A stretch of DNA of 64,000 bases from Anisodus tanguticus. Its lineage: Eukaryota > Streptophyta > Magnoliopsida > Solanales > Solanaceae. Every line of letters starts with the position of its first letter. The first letter of the stretch is position 1. Of the stretch, positions 10,587 to 23,425 are shown piece by piece. Where the stretch lies: NCBI GenBank assembly GCA_034509755.1, contig CM067561.1, forward strand, positions 7,444,646-7,508,645, in the 5' to 3' direction. The position numbers and the translations under genes were made by a program. A model generated the notes under the pieces. That model did not search any database. It was not told the origin of the DNA and worked only from the letters and a program-made list of their open reading frames with translations.

Positions 10587-13469
10587 TGTCACGACCTTTT
10601 TTAGGAATCGTAGTGGCACCTACACTTTTCCACTGGCAGATGAACCACTCTCAACTCATTTAACATGATATAAGAAGGAAATGCAAAAATATAATAAAAT
10701 ACTTAAATAAGTGTCGATTATAATATAAAATGCGGAACATAAGCCTGAAAATCAAATACAATCCCGCAATGATTTGATCAACAATACAAGAGCACTATTA
10801 GGGATACAAGTCTGAAATAAAAGGCAACACAATGCCAAATACTGAATAACATAGTCTGAAAATTTGAATCATTCTCTCGAATAGAAATATAGACAAGGTA
10901 ATAGATAGATTATCCAAAGCGTGCCAAAAGTAGCATCCTCACCCTGAATACTGGAAGTCACCCGCCCGGACTCAAATCAAGGTCTCGAACTGGTAGATGA
11001 ATATGTATCTGCATTCAAATAGTATGCATCAAGTGTAGTATAAGTACATAAACGTACCCCCATAGGCATCATAGACCGACAACGACAGAAGATATGCAAA
11101 AAGAGATAAATACTGAGTTGACACCAAATAAATCCCATACTAGAAAGTTAAATAATCCAAATAAGTCACGTAGTTCATGTAAATGTTCATTGAATCAACA
11201 AGCCACTTATTGCACATACGACCTCATATTCATAAGAGTTATCAAATTCTAGAAAGGTTCATTAGCAGTATTCAAGTACTTAATGATCAGTTCTAAATCC
11301 TCATTTATCCAGAAATCAACCAAGTCATCAATTACCAATCCAAAACTTAATTCATCAACAGATAATCAATGCAATGAAGTATATATGAAATAAATGCATT
11401 GCATATGCCAGTTACCTTTTTTTATCTCCCGTATACATGCGTTCAAATTCTATGAACTGCACAACCACGGGGGACTCGCGAAGTCCATATACGCCTCTGG
11501 AATTTCTCAACAAAGTCTAGCTCTTGGCTGAATAACTGTTGCATGTGTGCAACCCGTTCCCCGCGTATCAGCATCATCTCAATGTTGTCATAATCTCGGA
11601 CGTTTTCTTACCTTCTGGTCTCTTGGACCCACAATATTTTCATACCACTCTCATATCAATATCAACACAATCATGAGTGTATGAATGTAAATGACAATAT
11701 AAGGCAAGAAATCATGATGTAATAGCATGCAACCAAGTATAGAGATAAATATCACATGCTTTAAATAATTCATTAAACATATTGTCCAAGTACAATCAGA
11801 ATATCACATCGAAACCATGTGTAATGAATAAACACAACCAAATACAAATATGGAGACAAGCCCACATAATGGCGACAAGCCCAATCAATCAGCAGTCTGA
11901 ATCAACTTAAGGTTGATTCTCCAAATTATCCATCATCACAGGTCAACACTGGTACCTACTCAAACGTTCATCACAACCATTTGAGTGGGATCCCCAAACA
12001 TGCCTAATATCCCTCAATTTTTATAACTGATTACGTACTTCCATCGGAGTCTAATAAGGAAAATCGTAGCCTACCTCTGGGCCGAGCAGGAGCCACAAAC
12101 GGTCAACCCTTCATGCATGCCTTTCCCTTCCAGAGCGCCTCGTGGTAATCAAAGTCTAACACACATATACTATACGTTAAAATAGAGTTAACACCTCATA
12201 CAAGGACGTAGTCCTTAAACATACCAAGACTTCCAAAACCAACCCCAGGCCCACGGTATAAAAATCCAAATTTTATTACCAAAAAGTGTAAACACATACT
12301 AACTAATCATATTCTTAAGTTAATTAAAGAACTAAATCAAATTGAACCCTCAATTGTACAATTCAAGAAAAGCCCCAATTTATAAACCATAGAATTTCCC
12401 CGAAATCAAAAAAGGTTTCTATATTCAAATTAAATGCTACAACATGATCTTCTATCATATTCCAATACTAATTTATAATATCAAGACAAACTAAACTATA
12501 TTACACCCTTAAATCAAAGTTTCAACCTCTCTGAATCTAATAAGAACACTAGAACTCATTTTCCTCAAACTTACATACATTCTATACCACCATTAAAGAC
12601 TTAAATCATGAAACATAACTACAAGGGTGAAGAATCTTAACTCAAATGAAGAATTTAGTCTAAACCTTCAAGAATTCCCCATTTGGCAGCTCTAGAACCG
12701 AGGTAAAGTTATTTTGGAAAAGTGTTTTGACCTAGAGAATTTATTCGGCTTCCAGATATAGTGATTTCGCTCCGTGGATAACGAGCTCGCTGAGGCGCAG
12801 TCACTTGACAGCTCGCCTCAGCGCCAAAGCGGAACATGATCCCATAGAGGCAGAACTTTTGCTGGGGCGAAACTCCCACAAAATCTTTGAACCCGCTTCT
12901 GTGAGCTAACCTCCGCAGAGGCAGACACGCAGGAGTAGACGATTGTACCGCTGGACGTACACCAGCAAAAATAATTTCAACTCAAACTTCCACCAAACAC
13001 CTGAAACACTCCCAAGAACCCCCGAACATGAACCAAACATGCTCTCCTAAGCTAAACAGTGCTACGAACTCACTCGCGCCTTTGAATTTCCCATTTAACC
13101 AAGCTAAGATATACTTTTCTAAAGAATCGCCGAAAATAGCAAAATATCCAAATTTTACAAATAAGGCCACAAAACGCATCTGATTGTCTCAAAAAGCGAA
13201 CCAATGACTCGACCAGGTCATAAAGACCCTCTGAAACTACCAAAAGTGACAGAACTCGAAAATGATCCCATATACTGATAAGTCAACCTTGAGTCAAACT
13301 ATCCAACTCTAAGGTTCTTATTTTGGATTTTTCATCCGAAACTCACATAAATAGATCTCGGGATCCATGCCACTCATCCCCGCGCATCACAAACCCCATA
13401 GAGTCTACATAAAGGGTAAAATAGTTAAATAACGGTCTATAGCTAAAAACAACCAGATGAGTCATTACA
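10587..13469 (-). repeat. Gypsy A 3' LTR (2,883 bp)
   Basis: On the minus strand it begins TGTAATGACTCATC and ends GGTCGTGACA. It aligns along its whole length with 23426-26335. It holds no gene. A GC-rich portion near 12730-12960, with repeated CGCTGAGGCG/CGCCTCAGCG units, includes a hairpin (12788-12822). Confidence 0.92.
12788..12822. repeat. LTR hairpin (inverted repeat)
   Basis: The left arm CGCTGAGGCGCAGTC and right arm GACAGCTCGCCTCAGCG can pair around a loop of about 4 bases. Equivalent hairpins occur in the other related LTRs: 13883-13919 (GCTGAGGCGGTGTC with GACACCTCGCCTCAG), 18021-18056 and, weaker, 25639-25676. Whether the structure acts in RNA is unknown. Confidence 0.7.
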
Positions 13470-13660
13470 TCATATATAAATGAAACAAACGTTCGTCCTC
13501 GAACGGAGAGAAATGAAAATGGGAAACATATCGAAAGTAGTAAACACGTCAGGATATCTGCTCCACATGTCGAACTTTGTCTCCCAAATCGCCTCCTCAA
13601 TAGGACGATGATTTCATTCCACCTTCACATAAGGTATCTCCTTAGACCTCCACTTCCTAA
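13470..13660 (-). pseudogene. Gypsy A 3' internal remnant next to the LTR
   Basis: It aligns with the start of the Gypsy B internal region (14560-14732). Both contain CGTTCGTCCTCGAAC and the end of the integrase/chromodomain region. It stops abruptly at about 13660, where Gypsy B LTR sequence begins. Confidence 0.75.
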
Positions 13661-14559
13661 AGAACTTAGAAGAATAAACTTAATAAACAAAGGAAGAATC
13701 ACTTACCCCAAGGATGAAATTGATCTTAGACCTCTGAGAATGCTCTATGGCGGCTCTGATTTCGAGACTTGCTATTTGGGAAAAGAATTCTTACCTAAAT
13801 GAATAAATAGGACACCTGAACAGTGATTTCACCCTGGCGGAATTGACTCCGCTGGAGCGGATCCACTCCGGTGAACAGAACCCCGCTGAGGCGGTGTCAC
13901 TTGACACCTCGCCTCAGTGCCACAACGAACTTGACTCCGTGGTGGCGGACTCTCCCCTACGGGAAAACCCTTCGCCACGGTAGAAACCCACCATCTCTAA
14001 ACTTCTGCTTCAGCGAGCCAACCTCTCTCCGAGGCTGACAGTGGTGCCGCCGAGGCGGACATCAGACACCAGCAATGGGAAAATGTCCGCAAAATACTCT
14101 CGAGACCCCCCAGACACAAATAAGACATGCTCTCCTAAGGTAAACAGTGCTATGAACTTAGTCGTACCCTCGGATTTCCCATTTAACTGAGCTAAGATAT
14201 ACTTTTCTAAAGAATCGTCTGGGAGAAATCAAAATCCAAACTTTACAAATGAGCCCACAAAATATATCTGATTGCCTTGGGAAGAGAACCAATGACTCAA
14301 CTAAGTCATTAATGACCCTCCTAAACTACCAAAAGTGACGGAACCCGAAAACAAACCCTTTTAGCCAAAAGCCAAATTTGAGTCAAACTATCCAACTCTA
14401 AGTTTCTAGTTTTGGGTTTTTCATCAAAAATGCATATAAATTGACCTCGGGATCCGTACCACTCACGCCCCACGCATCACAAACCCCACAGAGCCTACGG
14501 AAAGGGTCAAACAAACAAATAAGAGTCTTTAGCTAAAAATGACCGGACATGTCATTATA
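13661..14559 (-). repeat. Gypsy B LTR fragment (left)
   Basis: It aligns with 17805-18705, for example at AAAGGAAGAATCACTTACCCC. It carries the GC-rich CCGCTGAGGCGG segment with the hairpin at 13883-13919 and ends ATTATA (degenerate CA) at 14559. The ORF at 13608-13802 crosses the junction and is not a gene. Confidence 0.8.
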
Positions 14560-15700
14560 TCAGATACCAATTAAAACAACGTTCGTCCTCGAACAGAGGG
14601 AACATACCGGAAGTAGTGAGCAAGCCCAGATATCTGCTTCACATATCAGACTCGGTCTCTCAAGTCGCCTCCTCAACAAGACAATGCCTCTACTGAACCT
14701 TCACAGAAGTTATCTCCTTCGATCTCAACTTTCTCACCTGCTTGTCTAAAATAGCCACAAGCTCTTCCTCGAACTCCAATTCTGATAAAGCAACACGGAG
14801 TCCCACTGAATGATATAAGAACCATCAGCATGATACTTCTTCACCATAGACACATAGAAAACTGAATGAATGCCTGAAAGACCTGGTGGCAGAGCCAACT
14901 CATATGCCACCTCCCTAACTCTCTGAAGAATCTCAAAGGGTCCAATATACCTCTAACTCAACTTCCCTCTCTTGCCGAACCTCATCACACTCTTCATGGG
15001 TGAGACCTTAAGAAGAACCCTATCACAAACCATGAACTCTAAATCTTGGACCTTCTGATCCGCATACTCCTTCTGCTTGCTCTGAGCTGCCAAGAGCTTA
15101 TCCTGGATCATCTTCACCTTTCCAAGGAATCTCTCAATAGATTGGTACCCCAAGGTCGAACCTCATCAAACCAACCAATCGGAGATCGATATCTCCTACC
15201 ATATAAAGCCTTGAACGGTGCCCTATCAATAGTAGAGTGATAGCTATTGCTGTACACAAATTCTGCAAAGGGTAAGAACTGGCCCCAATGACCATCAAAA
15301 TCAATCACGCAGGCTCGTAACACGTCCTCCAATACCTAAATAGTTCACTCGGACTAACCGTCAGTTTGAGGGTGAAATGTTGTACTTAGATACAAGTGAG
15401 TACCCAACTCCTTTTGCAAAGTCCGTTAGAAATGCAAAGTAAACTTAGTACTCCGATTTGAGATGATAGAAATAGGAACCCCATGAAGACGAACAATCTC
15501 ACAGATGTAGATCTTAGCCAACTTCTCTACATTATAAGTCATCTGGACCGGAATGAAATGTGCAAACTTGGTCAATCTATTAACAATGACCCAAATAACA
15601 TAAAATAAGCCCAAAGTCTTGGGCAACCCAAAAACAAAATCCATAGCAATCCTCTCCCACTTCCACTCGGGAATGGGCATCATTTGAGATACATTACCGA
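14560..15700 (-). pseudogene. Gypsy B integrase
   Basis: Integrase remnants read leftward. The core begins in MPIPEWKWERIAMDFV (15683), with MDFVFGLP marking the first catalytic Asp and VNRLTKFAHFIPVQ. Then come HLGQF/YNSYH-like and ALYGRRYRSPIGWF pieces (15114-15332). The C-terminal KQKEYADQKVQDLEFMVCDRVLLKVSP portion lies at about 14953-15153. The stretch to 14560 corresponds to the chromodomain end. Stops and frameshifts divide it into at least three pieces. Confidence 0.85.
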
Positions 15701-16980
15701 GTCATTAGTGCTCATACTTGACCTATTGATAATTTTGACACCAAGACACAAAATCAACAATGTCTCTCTTCAACCTACCCTACCATTAGTAATGTCTCAA
15801 ATCACGGTACATCTTAGTAGCACCTAGATGAATCGAATACCTAGAGCTATGAGCCTCCTCTATAATCAATCTGGTCAAATCTCCCACACGAGGTACACAT
15901 ACTCTACCTTTGATCCTCAGAATGCTCTCACAATCAATCATAGCCTCATTGACCTCACCACTCATCACCTTGTCCCTGATTTTACACAACTTCACATCAT
16001 CGTACTAGTGAGTCCGAATTTGATCCAAAAGAGATGACTTAGCCTCCATACAAGCCAGAATCCTACCCAGATTCAAAATATCAAGTCTCATAAAATGATT
16101 AGCTAGAGATTGGACCTCCAATGCGAAATGACGCTCAGAAACATCCAGACAAGCTAAACTTCATACGATGACTACGTTAAAGCTCAAGGCATCCTCCACC
16201 ACATTGGCGTTGCCTGGATGGTACAAAATGATAGTGTCATAATCCTTCAATAACTCCATCCACCTACGCTGCCTAGAATTCAACTCTCTCTTATTGAACA
16301 CGTGCTGAAGATTGCAGTAGTCGGTATACACCTCTCAATGAATGCCATACAAGTAATGCCTCCAAATCTTCAAGGCAAACACGATGACAACCAACTCTAA
16401 ATCATGAATAGGGTAGTTCTTCTCATGCACCTTAACCTGTCTCGATGCATAAACGATAACCTTACCTTCCTGCATCAACATACAACCCAACCCAATCCTA
16501 AAAGCATCACAATACACAATAAAGTCCTTCCCTTCACCGAAAAAGATAAAATTAGGATTGTGGTCAAAAGATCTTGAGCATTTGAAAGCTCTCCTCACAC
16601 TGATCGGACCACTGAAATGACACTTTCTTCTAAGTCAAGCGTGTCATATGTGAAGCGATAGAAGAAAAACCCTTGATGAAGCGATGATAGTAGCTAGCAA
16701 GATCCAAAAAACTCTGAATATCTATCATAGAAGTTTATCTAGGCCAGTCCCTGATTGCCTCTATCTTCTTTGGGTCAACCATGATCCCATTCTTGGACAC
16801 CACATGTCCCAAGAATGCTACAGAACTCATCCAAAACTCACACCTCTAAAACTTGGCATATAGCTTCTTATCTTTCAATAAACCAAGAACCACTCTCAGA
16901 TAACACTCGTGGTCCTCCTGACTCTTCGAATATATCAGAATGTAATCAATAAATACTATCACAAAGGAATCCAAGTATGG
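15701..16980 (-). pseudogene. Gypsy B RNase H and partial RT
   Basis: The zinc-binding region (H2C2-type) is in 15786-15995 (ILRIKGRVCVPRVGDLTRLI...HSSRYSIHLGATKMYRDLR). RNase H is seen at 16335-16598 with FIVYCDAFRIGLGCMLMQEG (catalytic-Asp strand) and YPIHDLELVVIVFALKIWRHYLYG. From 16600 to 16980 the RT thumb/palm is present in broken frames. At about 16980 the RT stops and LTR sequence begins. Confidence 0.83.
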
Positions 16981-18705
16981 CTAATCAAGAATTCAATAGC
17001 ACATATATCAAATCCAAGTCAAAATCAGGATATCATATCGAAAGCATGTGTGATGAGTAAATAAACAATGGAAAACATGGCGACAAGGCCAAATATGGCT
17101 ACAAGACCAAATAAGCAGCAGTAGGAACCAGCACAAGGCTGATTCCACAAATCACCTATCATCAAAGTTCAACACCGGTACCCACTCAAACGTTCATCAC
17201 AACCAGTTGAGTAGGACCCCCAAACATGCCCATACCCCCTCAATATTTATAACTAATTACGTACTTCTATCGAAGTCTCGAAAAAGTAAATTGTAGCCTA
17301 CCTCTGGGCCGAACATGAGCGCTACAAGATCAAGCCTCAGTGATAGCCCTTCCCTTACTCTGAGCCTCGTGATAATCGAAGTGTATTCACGCATATTACA
17401 ACATCTATAAAAAGTTTACACACAAAGTAAGACTTTATATACTAATCCCGGGACAATGCTACCAAGACTCGAACTTTAATGCTCAAATACCAAGAACACA
17501 TACTAAGTGGTCATATCCTTAAGTTAATTGTAAATCTATACATATTTGAACCCTCAATTTAACAATAATAAAAAAGTCACAATTTCAAACCTTAGCAATT
17601 TATCCCAATTGGAATAGGTTTCTGTAACCAGATTAAACCTTAAAACATGATCATCTAATAATATTCATCACTAATTCACAATAATACAACTAAACTAATC
17701 CATAAACACTCCAATAATCATTAACATAACTCTCTTATTCTCAAAAGAAAGCATAACTTATTTTCCCTAACTTATATTCATACTATATCACCATTAGTAA
17801 AGAACATAGAACCATGATCTTAATTCACAAAGGAAGAATCACTTACCCCGAGTATGAAATTGCTCTTTGACCTCTAAAAATGCTCTAAGGTGGCTCTAGG
17901 TTCAAGACTTGCTATTTGGGGAAAAGAATTCTGACCTAAGGGAATAGGACACCTGAACAGTGATTTTGCCCTGCCAGAATGGACTCCGCTAGAATGGACC
18001 AGCTCCGGCGAACAAAACCCCGTTGAGGCGGTGTCGCATGACACCTCACATCAACGCCCCAACGAACTCGCTTCTACGGTAGTGGACTCGCCTCTACGGA
18101 CAAACCCTTCGCCATGGCAGAAACCCACCATCTCTAAACTCCCACTTTGACAAGCTAACCTCTCACCGAGGTGGACCCGCAGGAGCGGACACTGGTGCCG
18201 CTGAGACGGACACCAGCAATGGGAAAAATAGTCAAATCTCCTATCCAACGCATGAAATATTCCCAAGACCCCCGAACACAAACCAGACATTCTCATCTAA
18301 GGTAAACAGTGCTACAAACTCACTCGTACCCTCAAATTTCCCATTTAACCAAACTAAGATATACTTTTCTAAAGAATCGTCAAATTAAAATCCAAACTTT
18401 ACAAATAAGGCCACAAAATATATCTGATTGCCTCGGAAAGAGAACCAATGACTCAACTAAGTCATAAATGACCTTCCGGAACTGCCAAAAGTGACGGAAC
18501 CCGGAAACAAACCTATTTAGCCAAAACTCAACTTTGAGTCAACCTATCTAATTCTAAATTTCTAGTTTTAGGTTTTTCATTAGAAATGCATATAAATGAA
18601 CCTCGGGATTTGTGCCACCCATCCCCGCGCATCACAAAGCCTACAGGAAGGGTCAAACAAGCAATTAATAGTTTTTAGCAAAAAAACATCAGATGGGTCA
18701 TTACA
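16981..18705 (-). repeat. Gypsy B LTR fragment (right)
   Basis: It aligns with the right two-thirds of the Gypsy A LTR, for example ATATCATATCGAAAGCATGTG, and ends GTCATTACA at 18705. It lacks the first 1.2 kb or so (the TGTCACGACC end and primer-site junction). It contains a weakened hairpin at 18021-18056. Confidence 0.82.
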
Positions 18706-19774
18706 CTGTCACCGACCATAAACTCCATATCCCGGACCTTTCGATCCGCAGACTCCTTCTGCCTGCTCTGAGCTACCATCTGAATCACCTTCACCTTCTC
18801 TAAAGAGTCTCTCAATAAATCAGTAACCCTAGGTCGAACCTCGAATGTATCAAACCATCCAATGGGAAAATGACATATCCTACCATACAAAGCCTCAAAT
18901 GGCGCCATATCAATATTGGAGTGATAGCTATTATTGTACGCAAACTTTGCCAAAGGTAAGAACTGGTCCCAATGAATACTGATATCAATCACGTAGGCTC
19001 ATAACATATCCTCCAATACCTGAATAGTCCGCTCGGACTGATCGTCAGTATGAGGGTGAAATGATGTACTGAGATTCAAGCGAGTACCCAACTCCTTTTG
19101 CAAAGTCCTCCAGAAATGAGAAGTAAACTGAGTCTCCCAGTCTAAGATAATAGAAATAGGAACACTATGTAGAGAACATTCTCACGAATGTAAATCTTAG
19201 CCAACTTCTCTGAATTGTAAGTCGTCTGGAACGGAATGAAGTGTGCGGACTTAGTCAAGCTATGAACAATGACCCAAATAGCATTAAACATGCCTAAAGT
19301 CTTGGGCAACCCAACAATGAAATCCATGACAATCCTCTCCTACTTTCACTCAGGAATGGGCATCCTCTAAGACACACCACCGGGTTGCTAGTACTCATAC
19401 TTGACCTACTGGTAATTCTAACACCGAGACACAAACTCCACAATATCTCTCTTCATCCTCTTCCACCAATAGTGCTGCTTCAAGTCACAGTACATCTTAG
19501 TAGCACCTGGACGAATCGAATATCTAATGTGGTGGGCCTCCTCCATAATCAATATAGTCAAATCACCAACTCAAGGAACACACAATCTACCCTTAATCCT
19601 CAACACCCCCTCACTATCAATCACATCGTCCTTAGCTTCACCACTCATTACCTTATCCCTGATTTCGCATAACTTCACATCATCATACCAGTGGATTCTA
19701 ATCTGCTCCAAAAGAGATGACCTCGCCTCAACACAAGCTAGAATCCTACCAAAATTCAAAATATCAAGCCTCAC
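18706..19774 (-). pseudogene. Gypsy A integrase
   Basis: It starts abruptly after the Gypsy B LTR. Pieces are HWDQFLPLAKFAYNNSYHS and MAPFEALYGRICHFPIGWF (18675-18992; the ORF end spills into the LTR), MDFIVGLPKTLGMFNAIWVI...KSAHFIPFQTTYNSEKLAKIYI (19142-19327), and the zinc-binding part at 19571-19774. The first catalytic Asp (MDF) remains. There are several stops and a frameshift. Confidence 0.86.
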
Positions 19775-21258
19775 AAAAATGGTTGGTTAAGGACTGGACC
19801 TCCAATGCCAAGGGACGCTAAAAACAATCAAACGAGCTAAACTCCCCATGCTGATTGCCTTTCAGCTCAAGGCATATGCCACCACATTAGCCTTGCCTGG
19901 ATGGTACAAAATGGTCATGTCATAATACTTTAGAAACTCTATCCACCGACGCTTTCGAGAATTCAAATCCCCCTAATTGAACACATGCTGAAGGCTGTGG
20001 TGGTCGGTATACACCTCACAATAAATATCATTAAGTAATGTCTCCAAATCTTCAAAACAAACACAACGACAACCAACTACAAGTCATGCATAGGGTAATT
20101 ATTCTCGTGTACCTTTAACTGCCTCGATACATAAGATATAACCTTACCCTCCTACATCAACACACAACCCAACCCAATCCTTGAAGCATCACAATACATA
20201 GTGAAGTCTTTTCCCTACACTAGAAGGGATAAAATCGGGGTTGTGGTTAAAAGAGACTTGAGCTTTTGGAAGCACTCCTAACACTCGTCAGACCATAGAA
20301 AATACACCTCCTTCTGAGTCAAATGAGTCAGATAAGAAGCGATAGAAGAGAATCCCTTGATGAACCGGCGATAGTAGCTAGCAAGACCCATAAAACTCTG
20401 AATCTCTGTCACGAGAGTCGGTGTAGGCCAGTTTCTGACTTCCTCTATATTTATTGGGTCAATTATAGTCCCATCATTGGACACTACGTGTTCCAGAAAT
20501 GGCACGTAACTCAGCCAAAACTCACACTTCAAGAACTTAGTATAAAATTTCTTCTCCTTCAATAACCCAAGAACCACTCTTAAATGTTGCTCATGATCCT
20601 CTTGACTATTCGAATAGATCAAGATGTCATCAATGAATACTAACACAAAAGAATTCAAATACGGCTTGAATATCACATTCATCAAATCCATGAATGTTGT
20701 GGGGGATTGGTAAGGCCAAAGGACATCACCAAGAACTCATAATGATCATAATGAGTCTGGAAAACTATCTTGAGCACATCCTCGGACCAAATCTTCAACT
20801 GATAATACCCAGACCTCAAATCAATCTTTGAAACACAGAAGCACCCTGAAGCTGGTTGAACAGTTCATCAATACAAGGAATCAAATACTTATTTCTGATG
20901 GTGACCTTGTTCAATTGTGTATAATCAATGCACATACGCATGGAACCATCTTTCTTTTTCACGAACAACATAAGATCACCCCAAGGAGACACACTCGATC
21001 AAATGAAACCTTGCTCAACAAATCCTAAAGTTGCTCATTCAACTTTCCCAGCTCTGTTGAAGGCATACGGTACAGAAGAATGGAAATGGGTCGAGTACCC
21101 AGCTCGAGATCAATGCAGAAGTCAATATCGCTATTTGGTGGCATACCTAGTAAATCTGACGAAAAGACCTCAGCAAACTCACTAACTACCAAAACTGACT
21201 CAAAGGCAGGAGTCTCCGCACTTGTATCCCAAAAATATGAACTTGGTACGCCAAACAA
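19775..21258 (-). pseudogene. Gypsy A reverse transcriptase and RNase H
   Basis: RT is best in 20278-20691: LVFIDDILIYSNS contains the intact F-x-D-D active site (about residues 20-23 of that frame), followed by LKCEFWLS and the IQSFMGLASYYRRFIKGFS thumb. Upstream, YEFLVMSFGLTN is readable at about 20700-20760 but in another frame, so a frameshift lies near 20695. The N-terminal RT piece (RPISILLYRMPSTELGKLNEQL) is at 21025-21130. RNase H (19775-20277) is broken. Confidence 0.87.
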
Positions 21259-21379
21259 CCCTTATTTACCAACTTCCTAGCCTGAATAAAAGAAATGATC
21301 CTCTTAAGAGCAGGGCTAGGAGCATCCATCCACTCTAACCTCAGAAGACCAGGCATCGCTAATGTGACTGTCTTGGCAT

Positions 21380-21660
21380 GATAGTCCAGAATCACGTGAT
21401 ACGGTGATAGCCAATTCATCCCCAAAATAATATCGAAGTCAACCATGTCTAATATGACCTAGTCTACCCAAGTATCATAACTCATAAAAGTAACTACACA
21501 ATGTTGATAGACTCGATGTACAACAACAAAATCATCAACCAGTATAGACACATGAATAGGGATATCAAGCATATCATACCACACATCCAAATTAGCAGAA
21601 AAATAGGTAGACATATAAGAGAACTAGACCTCGGATTAAATAACGATGTAGTAGACTGAT
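21380..21660 (-). pseudogene. Gypsy A protease, active site lost
   Basis: The end of the retropepsin domain is clear: MVDFDIILGMNWL at 21408-21446. The catalytic block, expected as an F-D-P-G-S-like motif, reads L-F-N-P-R-S-S near 21625-21645, so the catalytic Asp is Asn and the following Gly is Arg. It sits between gag and RT as expected. Confidence 0.78.
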
Positions 21661-21779
21661 GACAGACTGTGATGATACCTATGATAACTACATCTGATGC
21701 CTCGGCCTCGATTCTACCAGGGAAAACATAGCAATAAGTGCGTCCTTATCGGACTAAGTACCATGATGGCCACCTCGGC

Positions 21780-23237
21780 CTAAACGAGCACCATCACTTG
21801 ATGTCTGAGATCCACCACGACTCGTTTGAGGGCCAGCACAGCCTGACTGTGAACTATTTCTGCTAACCTGATCACCATCCCTGGATGGTGGGGTCCTGGG
21901 TGCTCGGGATGTACTCTAAATAAGTCTGGGGTACTCTCTCTTAAAATTCCCAACCTCACCATAGTTGTAACAAGTTCTGGCTGCTGAGGGATATTGAATA
22001 GAGATAGAAGAACCCAAATGACCCCCACGGTTAGAATATCGAGACTGAGAACCCCTCAAAGACTGGCCCCCACTATAACCGCTATGCCCCGCAGAAACAC
22101 TATCTGTAATCTGGAGGGCTTCCTGAACTGGTCGGCTAGACTGTGAATGCTGGAACCTACCCTGTTAATCATAACTACGAGAAGTAGATCTAATGTACTG
22201 TTCAAATCGCCGAGCCCTCTTGTCGGGCTCATGTCAGGGCAGCTTGCCCCTCACAGACTCAACCAGCCTATCATGCTCTACCACAAACTTGAAAGAATCC
22301 CAAAGGTCACCAACTGCAATGTAGCTAACTAAAGAGGAATACACAAACCTCTCATGAAACATTTGACTTTCTCCACCATTGTAGGTAAAAATGGCACTAC
22401 ATAGCGTGATAATGCATAGAAGCGAGTCTCATACTCTGCAACTATAGAACCCTTCTGCTCAATCCTTTGAAACTCATCACGCTTTCTCAGATGCAAGCTA
22501 AGAGGCACATACTTCTCCAGAAATACTCGGTAGAACCTGACCCAAGACAGTAGAGGCGACCCCGCTAGCCGGTAGTCAACATACGCCCTACACCACTGCT
22601 TCGCATCTCCCCTAAGATGAAGGGCCACAAAACTAATTATGTGTGACTCAACGATAGCTAAGGTGTGCAACCTGTCATGACTGCACACAATAAACTCATA
22701 CGCATCCTCCTCGAGTTATCCAAAGAACTTAGGAGGCTTTATGTTCCAAAAGTGCTCTCATATTTTTCGTTCATTATAGGTCATAACTGTTCCTACAATT
22801 GGCCGGGGACCAAACTATGGAACATGAACCTCATCAATATGGGACGCTGACATAGCAACTGACTGAATATCGGGAGTATGTCCCATACGGGTTTATGGCC
22901 CACCTGGAGTAGTCGGATGCACGCCTGCCTGGGAAAATCCATCAAGAACACTCAACAACCTGACCAAAGTTTCTTGTAAAACCAGAGTAGCTATAAATCT
23001 GTGTTGATCCTGGGCTAGTCCCATCTCCTCCTCAAGCAACTTGTCTTGAGGCTCAATATACGGCTTAGGGGAAATTGATCTAGCATGAGCCCGACTGGCT
23101 CCCTATGCCCTATCCCTGGCTGGTACTGCTCATCGGGTTATACCTCAGCCCTTACCACGACCTACACCATGACCGCGCATTGGACGTGCAGGTATGGATG
23201 TCTTCTCTCTAGTTGCATCGGCACAAGTCCTCACCAT
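21780..23237 (-). pseudogene. Gypsy A gag
   Basis: It starts at an ATG on the minus strand (23235-23237, MVRTC). The capsid core is 22329-22688: VALHLRGDAKQWCRAYVDYRL, WVRFYRVFLEKYVPLSL, and AEYETRFYALSRYV, typical of Gypsy gag (Retrotrans_gag). The zinc knuckle near 21935-21985 reads C-Y-N-Y-G-E-V-G-N-F-K-R-E-Y, with three of the four zinc ligands changed. Stops occur between the start and the core. Confidence 0.85.
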
Positions 23238-23410
23238 CTGTGAGAAAATAGAAAACAAAGGTCAGATACCAATTTGATTCAACTTAGCACGAAAGGAATG
23301 AAGAAAGTGAAATATCCTAAATGTCTCATAGCCTCCCGAAGATAAGTACAGACATCTCCACAACACTCTACTCATTGATGCTATTGTATTTAAGATGGTT
23401 TAACCTAAAA

Positions 23411-23421
23411 CTCTGATACCA
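23411..23421 (-). other. Gypsy A primer binding site
   Basis: On the minus strand TGGTATCAGAG lies a few bases inside the 5' LTR end (LTR starts at 23426). It is complementary to the 3' end of initiator-Met tRNA. Confidence 0.88.
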
Positions 23422-23425
23422 ACTT

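Larger units (their letters stand above)
13661..18705 (-). mobile_element. Gypsy B: truncated Tekay/Del-like element nested in Gypsy A
   Basis: Two partial LTRs (13661-14559 and 16981-18705) bracket an internal fragment (14560-16980). All are on the minus strand and related to, but distinct from, Gypsy A. Both LTRs lack their left (U5-side) part, and the internal fragment stops inside RT, so gag, protease and the primer site are gone. On either side Gypsy A internal sequence resumes with about 285 bp missing. The arrangement could come from nested insertion plus deletions or from unequal recombination. Confidence 0.75.

Noticed and set aside
13608..13802. 64-residue plus-strand ORF
   Set aside because: It spans the junction between Gypsy A internal sequence and the Gypsy B LTR, so it is an accident of rearrangement.
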